This document shows, one piece after another, positions 57,808-64,000 of a stretch of 64,000 bases of DNA. A model generated the notes under the pieces. It saw nothing but the letters and a program-made list of their open reading frames with translations, searched no databases and was not told the DNA's origin. The position numbers were made by a program, and so were the translations under genes. How positions within the stretch are numbered: the stretch's first letter is position 1; the number at the start of each line of letters is the position of its first letter. Origin of the DNA: Streptomyces sp. AC558_RSS880 (GTDB lineage Bacteria; Actinomycetota; Actinomycetes; Streptomycetales; Streptomycetaceae); the NCBI RefSeq assembly GCF_019049255.1, contig NZ_JAGMUJ010000161.1:62001-126000 (forward strand), read 5' to 3'.

Positions 57808-58007
57808 GAACGGGCCCGCCCGCCGCCGCATGCGGGCATCCGCGCTGCCCGCTCCCACCCGTTCCCCCGCGCCCTCCCAGGTCCGAGCCGGGCACGAGGC
57901 GAGCCGAACGGGCACAACCGGGCAGGAACGGGCCCGAAGCAGACCTGGTCAGCGCCGGAAGCCCGCTGTACAACTTCCTGCATGGGTCCCACCGGGCCCG
58001 AACGGGC
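57808..58007 (+). promoter_or_regulatory. GAACGGGC repeat array upstream of the deoR-type gene
   Basis: Four exact copies of GAACGGGC at 57808-57815, 57906-57913, 57926-57933 and 58000-58007. A diverged copy AACCGGGC fills 57916-57923, giving three units at exact 10-bp spacing, and CACCGGGC (57990-57997) stands 10 bp before the last copy. Spacing of one helical turn is typical of DeoR-family operators. The last copy ends 28 bp before the DeoR start, suggesting autorepression. Confidence 0.7.
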
Positions 58008-58035
58008 AGCGAGATCAGGAAGCGGGAGTCCGGCC

Positions 58036-58806
58036 ATGAGCAACAGGACGGCCGAAGAGCGCCAGCGGGAGATCGTACGGGTGGCGCGCACCACCGGCTC
58101 GGTCGACGTCAGCGCGCTCGCCGCCGACCTGGGCGTGGCGAAGGAGACCGTACGACGGGATCTGCGCGCCCTGGAGGACCACGGTCTGGTGCGCCGCACC
58201 CACGGCGGCGCCTATCCCGTGGAGAGCGCCGGCTTCGAGACGACGCTCGCCTTCCGCGCCACCAGCCACGTCCCCGAGAAGCGCAGGGTCGCGGCCGCCG
58301 CGGCCGAGCTGCTCGGGGACGCCGAGACGGTCTTCGTCGACGAGGGCTTCACCCCCCAGCTCATCGCCGAGGCCCTGCCCACCGACCGGCCGCTCACCGT
58401 GGTCACCGCCTCCCTGCCGGTCGCGGGCGCGCTCGCGGGGACCGGCACCACGTCCGTCCTGCTGCTCGGCGGCCGGGTCCGCTCCGGAACCCTCGCCACC
58501 GTCGACCACTGGACGACGAGGATGCTCTCCGGTTTCGTCATCGACCTGGCGTTCATCGGCGCCAACGGGATCTCCCGCGAACACGGACTGACCACGCCCG
58601 ACCCGGCGGTCGGCGAGGTCAAGGCGCAGGCGGTCCGGGCCTCCCGCCGGGTGGTGTTCGCCGGCGTCCACACCAAGTTCGGGGCGGTCAGCTTCTGCCG
58701 GTTCGCCGAGGTCGGCGCGCTGGAGGCGATCGTCACGAGCACCCTGCTCCCGGCGGCCGAGGCCCATCGCTACTCCCTGCTCGGCCCGCAGGTCATCCGG
58801 GTCTGA
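58036..58806 (+). CDS. DeoR-family transcriptional regulator
   Basis: Sugar-operon repressor (256 aa). N-terminal helix-turn-helix (about 6-60; GVAKETVRRDLRALEDHGLVRRTHGG is the family signature region) and C-terminal DeoRC domain of ribose-isomerase fold (VDEGFTP, LLGGRVRSGTLATVDHW, GANGIS, HTKFG) that binds a phosphorylated or free sugar. ATG at 58036. Heads a polyol-type ABC operon 88 bp downstream, which it probably represses. Confidence 0.93.
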   Translation: MSNRTAEERQREIVRVARTTGSVDVSALAADLGVAKETVRRDLRALEDHGLVRRTHGGAYPVESAGFETTLAFRATSHVPEKRRVAAAAAELLGDAETVFVDEGFTPQLIAEALPTDRPLTVVTASLPVAGALAGTGTTSVLLLGGRVRSGTLATVDHWTTRMLSGFVIDLAFIGANGISREHGLTTPDPAVGEVKAQAVRASRRVVFAGVHTKFGAVSFCRFAEVGALEAIVTSTLLPAAEAHRYSLLGPQVIRV

Positions 58807-58894
58807 ACCACATCAGCACACCGTTCCACGTCCCCATCGGGCCGATCCGCACCAGGTCGCGCCCGTTACCTCCCTATACGTCCAGGAGCGATCC

Positions 58895-60268
58895 ATGCGA
58901 ACCCAGAGCCGACGGAGGCCGCCGCGAGCCACACTCGCCGCGGTCGCCGCAGGGACGCTGCTCGCCCCGCTGCTCTCCGGCTGCTGGGTCGGAGCGGGCG
59001 GGGCCGGATCCGGCGGTGACTCCATCAACGTCCTGATGGTCAACAACCCGCAGATGGTCGAGTTGCAGAAGCTGACCGCGGACCACTTCACCGAGGACAC
59101 CGGCATCAAGGTCAACTTCACCGTGCTGCCGGAGAACGACGTCCGCGACAAGATCAGCCAGGACTTCGCCAACCAGGCCGGCCAGTACGACGTGGCCACC
59201 CTGTCCAACTACGAGATCCCCATCTACGCCCGCAACGGCTGGCTGCGCGAGATGGACCCGTACGTCGCGAAGGACGGCGCCTACGACGAGCAGGACGTGC
59301 TGGGGCCGATGCGCCAGTCCCTCACCGGCGACGACGGCAAGCTCTACGGCCAGCCCTTCTACGGCGAGTCGTCCTTCCTGATGTACCGCAAGGACGTCTT
59401 CGAGAAGGAGGGCCTGACCATGCCCGCCGAGCCCACCTGGCGGCAGGTGGCCGACCTCGCCGCCGCACTCGACGGCGCCGAGCCGGGCATGAAGGGCATC
59501 TGCCTGCGCGGACTGCCCGGCTGGGGCGAGGTCATGGCGCCGCTGACCACCGTGGTCAACACCTTCGGCGGCACCTGGTTCGACAAGGACTGGAAGGCCC
59601 GGCTCGACTCCCCCGAGTGGAAGGAGGCCGTGGAGTTCTACGTCGGCCTGGTGCGCGAGCACGGCGAGTCCGGCGCACCCCAGGCCGGCTTCGCCGAGTG
59701 CCTGAACAACATGACCCAGGGCAAGGTCGCCATGTGGTACGACGCCACCTCCGCGGCCGGCTCCCTGGAGGCCGCCGGGTCCCCCGTCAAGGGCAAGGTC
59801 GGCTACGCCCCCGCGCCCGTCGAGAAGACCGAGTCCTCCGGCTGGCTCTACACCTGGGCCTGGGGCATCCAGCACGCCTCCCGCAACCCCGACAACGCCT
59901 GGAAGTTCGTCTCCTGGGCCTCCGGCAAGGAGTACGAGCAGCTGGTCGGCGACGAGATCGGCTGGTCCAACGTCCCGGCCGGCAAGCGCGCCTCCACCTA
60001 CGCCAACCCCGCCTACCGCGCGGAGGCCGCCGCCTTCCAGGAGATGACCAAGGAGGCCATCGAGCAGGCCCGGCCCGACGACCCCGGCGTACAGCCCCGT
60101 CCGGCGCCCGGCATCCAGTTCGTCGGCATCCCCGAGTTCACCGACCTCGGCACCAAGGTCTCCCAGGAGATCAGCGCGGCCATCGCCGGACGCCAGTCCG
60201 TCGAGTCGGCCCTGAAGAAGTCCCAGCAGCTCGCCGAAGAGATCTCCGAGGAGTACGAGGGCCGATGA
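58895..60268 (+). CDS. Polyol/sugar ABC transporter substrate-binding lipoprotein
   Basis: Family-1 solute-binding protein (457 aa). Lipobox LLSGC with Cys30. The mature protein resembles sorbitol/mannitol-binding proteins (INVLMVNNPQMVELQKL start, DVATLSNYEIPIYARNGWL, FYGESSFLMYRKD, LNNMTQGKVAMWYDATSAAG). ATG at 58895 with AGGAG upstream. Its stop overlaps the first permease gene by 4 bp. The alcohol dehydrogenase at the operon end supports a sugar-alcohol substrate. Confidence 0.91.
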   Translation: MRTQSRRRPPRATLAAVAAGTLLAPLLSGCWVGAGGAGSGGDSINVLMVNNPQMVELQKLTADHFTEDTGIKVNFTVLPENDVRDKISQDFANQAGQYDVATLSNYEIPIYARNGWLREMDPYVAKDGAYDEQDVLGPMRQSLTGDDGKLYGQPFYGESSFLMYRKDVFEKEGLTMPAEPTWRQVADLAAALDGAEPGMKGICLRGLPGWGEVMAPLTTVVNTFGGTWFDKDWKARLDSPEWKEAVEFYVGLVREHGESGAPQAGFAECLNNMTQGKVAMWYDATSAAGSLEAAGSPVKGKVGYAPAPVEKTESSGWLYTWAWGIQHASRNPDNAWKFVSWASGKEYEQLVGDEIGWSNVPAGKRASTYANPAYRAEAAAFQEMTKEAIEQARPDDPGVQPRPAPGIQFVGIPEFTDLGTKVSQEISAAIAGRQSVESALKKSQQLAEEISEEYEGR

Positions 60269-61206
60269 CCGCCACGACAACGGCCCCCACGGCCGCACCC
60301 AGGACACGCTCCGCCCCTCGCCCGCCCTCCGCCCGGCTGCGCGCCTGGGCCACCCGGGCCCCGCTGCTGCCCGCCCTGATCTTCATGATCGCGGTGACCC
60401 AGCTGCCCTTCGTGGCGACGCTGGTGATCTCCTTCTTCGACTGGAACTCCCTCTATCCCGACGCCCGTCACTTCGCCGGCTTCGAGAACTACCAGGAGGT
60501 GCTCACCGACGCGGCCCTGCGCAAGTCGGTCTGGACGACGATCCTGCTGACCGTCGCCGTCGTGCTCGCCAGCCTGGTCCTCGGGCTGCTCCTCGCCCTC
60601 CTGCTGGACCGGAGGTTCCGCGGCCGGGGCATCGTCCGCACCCTGCTGATCGCCCCGTTCCTGGTGGTCCCGGTGGCGGCGGCCCTGCTGTGGAAGCACG
60701 TCCTCTACAACCCCGAGTACGGACTCCTCAACGGCCTGCTGCACTACGTCGGCGGCCCCCAGCCCGACTGGGTCTCCAACACCCCGCTGCTCGCCGTCGA
60801 GGCCTCACTGGTGTGGCAGTGGACCCCGTTCATGATGCTGATCCTGCTCGCCGGACTGCAGAGCCGGGACCAGCAGCAGATCGAGGCCGCCCGCGTCGAC
60901 GGCGCGGGCGACTGGCAGATCTTCGTCCACCTCACCCTGCCCCACCTGCGCCGCTACCTCGAACTGGGCGCCCTGCTCGGCTCGATCTACATCGTGCAGA
61001 ACTTCGACGCGGTCTTCACCATCACGTCCGGCGGCCTGGGCACCGCCAACCTGCCCTACACCGTCTACCAGACCTTCTACCAGGCCCACGAGAACGGCCT
61101 CGCCTCGGCCGCCGGCGTCCTGGTCGTCATCGGCTCGATCATCATCGCGACCTTCGCCCTGCGCGTGGTGTCGTCCCTGTTCCGCGAGGAGGTGTCCCGC
61201 GCATGA
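60265..61206 (+). CDS. Sugar/polyol ABC transporter permease (MalF type)
   Basis: Membrane subunit (313 aa), six helices after a Thr/Arg/Pro-rich cytoplasmic start; EAA loop IEAARVDGAGDWQIFVHLTL. Family marks FFDWNSLYP and QNFDAVFTITSGG. ATGA overlaps on both sides bind it to the binding protein and the second permease. Confidence 0.93.
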   Translation: MTATTTAPTAAPRTRSAPRPPSARLRAWATRAPLLPALIFMIAVTQLPFVATLVISFFDWNSLYPDARHFAGFENYQEVLTDAALRKSVWTTILLTVAVVLASLVLGLLLALLLDRRFRGRGIVRTLLIAPFLVVPVAAALLWKHVLYNPEYGLLNGLLHYVGGPQPDWVSNTPLLAVEASLVWQWTPFMMLILLAGLQSRDQQQIEAARVDGAGDWQIFVHLTLPHLRRYLELGALLGSIYIVQNFDAVFTITSGGLGTANLPYTVYQTFYQAHENGLASAAGVLVVIGSIIIATFALRVVSSLFREEVSRA

Positions 61207-62054
61207 GCAGCACCACCGTACGCACCGGCGGCCGGTTCCGCGGCGGAGCGGGTCTCGGCCTGGTCGCCTGGCTGGCCGGCATCGTGTTCTTCCTGCCCAT
61301 CGCCTGGATGGCGCTGACGTCCTTCCACTCCGAGGCGGACGCGGCCACCAACCCGCCGTCCTTCACCGCCGCCCTCACCCTCGACGGCTACCGCGAGTTC
61401 TTCGGCGCGGGCGGCGGCGCGAGCCCCTGGCCGGCCCTGATCAACTCCACGGTCGCGTCCGTCGCCTCGACGCTCCTGGTCCTGCTGCTGGCCCTGCCCG
61501 CGGCCTACGCCCTGTCCATCCGCCCGGTGAAGAAGTGGACGGACGTCCTCTTCTTCTTCCTCTCCACCAAGATGCTGCCCGTCGTGGCCGGCCTGCTGCC
61601 GATCTACCTGTTCGCCAAGAACACGGACCTGCTGGACAACATCTGGCTGCTGGTCATCCTCTACACCTCCATGAACCTGCCGATCGCGGTGTGGATGATG
61701 CAGTCCTTCCTCGCCGAGGTGCCGGTCGCGATCATCGAGGCCGCGCGGGTGGACGGCGCGAAGCTGCCGACGGTCCTGGCCCGGGTGGTCGCGCCCATCG
61801 CGCTCCCCGGCATCGCGGCGACCTCCCTCATCTGCTTCATCTTCAGCTGGAACGAACTGCTGTTCGCCCGGGTCCTGACGGGCGTGGTCGCCGAGACCGC
61901 CCCCGTCTTCCTGACCGGCTTCATCACCAGCCAGGGCCTGTTCCTGGCCAAGGTGTGCGCCGCGTCGCTCGTCATCTCCCTGCCGGTGCTCGCCGCGGGG
62001 TTCGCCGCCCAGGACAAACTCGTCCAGGGCCTGTCGTTGGGAGCAGTGAAATGA
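61203..62054 (+). CDS. Sugar/polyol ABC transporter permease (MalG type)
   Basis: Membrane subunit (283 aa) with six helices; EAA loop IEAARVDGAKLPTVLARVV, SWNELLFARVLTG, ending LVQGLSLGAVK. Overlaps its neighbours by 4 bp each. No ATPase gene is in this operon, so the shared MsiK ATPase is the likely energy source. Confidence 0.93.
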   Translation: MSSTTVRTGGRFRGGAGLGLVAWLAGIVFFLPIAWMALTSFHSEADAATNPPSFTAALTLDGYREFFGAGGGASPWPALINSTVASVASTLLVLLLALPAAYALSIRPVKKWTDVLFFFLSTKMLPVVAGLLPIYLFAKNTDLLDNIWLLVILYTSMNLPIAVWMMQSFLAEVPVAIIEAARVDGAKLPTVLARVVAPIALPGIAATSLICFIFSWNELLFARVLTGVVAETAPVFLTGFITSQGLFLAKVCAASLVISLPVLAAGFAAQDKLVQGLSLGAVK

Positions 62055-63040
62055 AGGCCGCCGTCATCGAGTCCGTGGGCAAGGCCGTCGTCACCGAGGT
62101 CCCGGACCCGACGCCAGGGCCGCGCGACGTCGTCGTCGAGGTCGCCGCCTGCGGACTGTGCGGCACGGACCTGCACATCCTCCAGGGCGAGTTCGCGCCG
62201 AAGCTGCCGATCGTGCCGGGGCACGAGTTCGCCGGCGAGGTGGTCGGCGTCGGCGCGCAGGTCACGGAGGTGTCGCTCGGCGACCGGGTGGCCGTGGACC
62301 CCTCCCTGTACTGCTACGAGTGCCGCTACTGCCGGAACGGCCACAACAACCTCTGCGAACGCTGGGCGGCGATCGGCGTCACCACGGCGGGTGGCGCGGC
62401 CCAGTACGCCGTGGCGCCGGTGGCGAACTGCGTCAGGCTCCCCGAGCACGTCCGCACCCAGGACGCGGCGCTGATCGAGCCGCTGTCCTGCGCGGTGCGC
62501 GGCTACGACGTGCTCCAGTCCCGTCTCGGCGCCCATGTGCTGATCTACGGGTCCGGGACCATGGGCCTGATGATGCTGGAGCTGGCGAAGCGGACCGGTG
62601 CGGCGAGTGTGGACATGGTGGACCTGAATCCGGCGCGGCTGGAGACGGCGCGGGCGCTGGGCGTGTCCGCGTCGGCGGCGAACCCCGACGAACTCGACCG
62701 TCCCCAGGGCTGGGACCTCGTCATCGACGCGACGGGCAACGCGGCGGCGATCCAGGACGGCCTGGACCGGGTGGCCAAGGCCGGTACGTTCCTCCAGTTC
62801 GGGGTGGCCGACTACGCGACGCGGGTGACGATCGATCCGTACCGGATCTACAACCAGGAGATCACCATCACCGGCTCGATGGCCGTCCTGCACAGCTACG
62901 AGCGGGCGGCGGAGCTCTTCGCGGGGGGTGTCCTGGACCCGGACGTCTTCATCAGCGACCGCCTCCCGCTGGACCGGTACCCGCAGGCGCTGGAGCAGTT
63001 CGCGGCGGGCGTGGGCCGGAAGATCGTGGTCGTGCCCTGA
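62051..63040 (+). CDS. Zinc-dependent medium-chain alcohol dehydrogenase (polyol type)
   Basis: NAD(P)-dependent dehydrogenase (329 aa). Catalytic zinc ligands C37 (GLCGTD), H58-E59 (PGHEF); structural zinc Cys at 88, 91, 94 and 102; Rossmann motif GSGTMGLMM, then DLNPARLE whose Asp points to NAD. It resembles sorbitol/L-threonine/galactitol dehydrogenases. Last gene of the deoR-ABC operon (ATGA overlap), so it probably oxidises the imported sugar alcohol to a keto-sugar. A 22-bp terminator follows. Confidence 0.91.
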   Translation: MKAAVIESVGKAVVTEVPDPTPGPRDVVVEVAACGLCGTDLHILQGEFAPKLPIVPGHEFAGEVVGVGAQVTEVSLGDRVAVDPSLYCYECRYCRNGHNNLCERWAAIGVTTAGGAAQYAVAPVANCVRLPEHVRTQDAALIEPLSCAVRGYDVLQSRLGAHVLIYGSGTMGLMMLELAKRTGAASVDMVDLNPARLETARALGVSASAANPDELDRPQGWDLVIDATGNAAAIQDGLDRVAKAGTFLQFGVADYATRVTIDPYRIYNQEITITGSMAVLHSYERAAELFAGGVLDPDVFISDRLPLDRYPQALEQFAAGVGRKIVVVP

Positions 63041-63118
63041 CGTTTCCCGAACGCCGGCAGGGGGTGCGGGACAGCGCCCCGGGACGCCGGGCCCCGCTCG
63101 AGCGAAGCCGGGAACGAG

Positions 63119-63170
63119 GGGAGGGCGGGGGCGCCCAGGGACGAAACCCCCTGGGCGCCCCCGCCCTCCC
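63119..63170 (+). terminator. 22-bp perfect hairpin after the polyol operon
   Basis: The arms 63119-63140 and 63149-63170 are exact reverse complements, with the 8-base loop ACGAAACC. A diverged Streptomyces repeat (CCGAACGCCGG, CTCGAGCGAAGCCGGGA) lies just upstream at 63046-63112. Confidence 0.85.
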
Positions 63171-63188
63171 TTCCGTACCATCCCCGGC

Positions 63189-63413
63189 ATGCCCAGACCC
63201 AGCGGCTTCGCCTACGAGGCCCACGCCACCGGAACCGTCCGTGTCACCCACCGCGACCGCCCCGCGACCACCCTCCGGGGCGACCGGGCCACCCGCTTCC
63301 TCACCGAGGTCACCACCGTTTCCGACCCCCAGCTCGTCATGGCCCGCTGGACCGGGAACCACAAGCGCGGCAACGAACGCTCCGCCCGCGACCACCCCCG
63401 CAACCGGCGCTGA
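63189..63413 (+). CDS. Small conserved actinomycete protein of unknown function (74 aa)
   Basis: Short basic protein: an N-terminal strand pattern (FAYEAHATGTVRVTHRDR, TTLRGDRATRFL) and a C-terminal GNHKRGNERSARDHPRNRR-type basic end. From memory, similar small proteins with the RGNER...HPRN ending are common and uncharacterised in Streptomyces. The codon pattern is G/C-rich at third positions as in real genes. ATG at 63189, 18 bp after the terminator, with no strong ribosome site. Confidence 0.65.
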   Translation: MPRPSGFAYEAHATGTVRVTHRDRPATTLRGDRATRFLTEVTTVSDPQLVMARWTGNHKRGNERSARDHPRNRR

Positions 63414-63546
63414 GCCGGGCGGGGAACCGACCGCGCCGAACGACGGTCCACGGGCGAAAGGACTGCGACGGCGACAACGGAGACCCCACGGCCCGATCGG
63501 ACGACAGGTAAGGGAACGGCAAAACCGCCCCGCTCGTTCACCCGGC

Positions 63547-64000
63547 ATGACCGCTATGACCCCCGGCTCGAACATCCCTCTTCCCACCGTCCGCGTGACG
63601 GTGGACGTCGCCGCCCCCGTGCGGCTCGACGTATCGGGCCTGCTGCTCACCGCCGACGGCAAGGTGCGCTCCGACGACGACTTCATCTTCTACAACCAGC
63701 CCGCCGGCCCCGGCGTGACCTACCGGTCCGGCGGCGGCACCGCCCCCGACGCCATCACGGTCGACACCACGGCCGTACCCCCCGGCATCGAGAAGATCGT
63801 CGTCACCGCCAGCCCCGACGCCGCCGGCCAGACCTTCCAGGGCATCGAACCGACCGCCACCATCCGCAACGCGGACGACAACACGGTCCTCGCCACCTTC
63901 ACACCCCCGGCCCTCGGCGCCGAGACGGCACTGGTGGTCGTCGAGATCTACCTGCGCAACGGCGCCTGGAAGGCCCGCGCCGTCGGCCAGGGCTACGCCA
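63547..64000 (+). CDS. TerD-family stress protein, 5' part (cut by window end)
   Basis: The first 151 residues of a TerD/TerE-like calcium-binding protein, linked in other bacteria to tellurite and stress resistance and numerous in Streptomyces. Visible: LDVSGLLLTADGKVRSDDDFIFYNQP, with the acidic DDDF typical of the first Ca2+ site; later PPGIEKIVVTAS and VEIYLRNGAWKARAVGQGY. ATG 63547 or 63556 may be the start. C-terminal end is outside the window. Confidence 0.88.
   Translation, partial: MTAMTPGSNIPLPTVRVTVDVAAPVRLDVSGLLLTADGKVRSDDDFIFYNQPAGPGVTYRSGGGTAPDAITVDTTAVPPGIEKIVVTASPDAAGQTFQGIEPTATIRNADDNTVLATFTPPALGAETALVVVEIYLRNGAWKARAVGQGYA

Noticed and set aside
31726..64000. A specialised-metabolite biosynthetic cluster
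   Set aside because: No polyketide, peptide, terpene or RiPP core enzymes; genes are catabolic and transport.

Overview
The window is chromosomal DNA from a high-GC actinomycete, almost certainly a Streptomyces. It has strong G/C preference at third codon positions, many GTG starts, ATGA/GTGA start-stop overlaps inside operons, hydroxyectoine genes, Tat-type secreted polysaccharide enzymes, sugar ABC systems without their own ATPase, and GC-rich intergenic repeat elements typical of the genus. No rRNA, tRNA, transposase, phage gene or CRISPR array was seen. The first gene (cobI) and the last (TerD family) are cut by the window ends.

Region by region. (1) 1-7672: cobalamin corrin-ring genes cobI, (ZIP metal transporter on the other strand), cobM, cobL, a cbiG-cobJ fusion, cobH, cbiX and a cobC-type aminotransferase; cobM to cobC are joined by overlaps. 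(2) 7825-11418: leftward amino-acid ABC operon (binding protein, permease, ATPase) ending in an amidohydrolase, with a recognisable promoter overlapped by a 19-bp palindrome. (3) 11605-17562: a class V aminotransferase, then ectABCD (ectoine and 5-hydroxyectoine), then a convergent class V aminotransferase. The 3' end of ectD is followed by a second, synonymously diverged copy of its last codons, which looks like a recombination scar. (4) 17659-19715: FrnE-like DsbA protein, DUF1349 protein, LURP-one-like protein. (5) 19935-28367: two NarL-type two-component systems flanking a divergent 2,5-dioxovalerate-type aldehyde dehydrogenase/IclR pair and a GNAT protein. (6) 28464-31456: a penicillin-binding transpeptidase and a purine-type NCS2 permease, separated by a strong bidirectional terminator.

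(7) 31726-63040 is largely devoted to plant cell-wall sugars. An ECF sigma factor with a coupled membrane protein precedes a PL3 pectate lyase and a double GH43 enzyme. A leftward series of about thirteen genes follows (51391 down to 36611): GntR regulator, DapA-family lyase, IlvD-family sugar-acid dehydratase, two ABC permeases, Gfo/Idh/MocA oxidoreductase, DUF6807 protein, GH43 enzyme, sugar-binding protein, rhamnogalacturonan acetylesterase, PL1 pectate lyase, CE8 pectin methylesterase and a large esterase. After an MBL-fold hydrolase, a maleylpyruvate-isomerase-fold protein and an MFS exporter, a second sugar-acid locus has uronate dehydrogenase (udh) divergent from 5-dehydro-4-deoxyglucarate dehydratase (kdgD) and an unrecognised CFCPSC protein. 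A DeoR regulator, polyol-type ABC system and zinc alcohol dehydrogenase follow.

Together the genes suggest extracellular pectin/arabinan breakdown, import of the products, and oxidation without phosphorylation to 2-oxoglutarate: udh and kdgD for galacturonate, IlvD and DapA-family enzymes for an aldonate such as L-arabonate, and the aldehyde dehydrogenase at 22410-23954 for the shared last step. (8) 63189-64000: a 74-residue conserved small protein and a partial TerD-family gene.

The most interesting observations are the ectD scar, the sigma/membrane-sensor pair beside the pectate lyase, two poorly characterised proteins inside the sugar-acid loci (DUF6807 and the CFCPSC protein), and several unassigned operators, above all the 10-bp phased GAACGGGC array before the DeoR gene.
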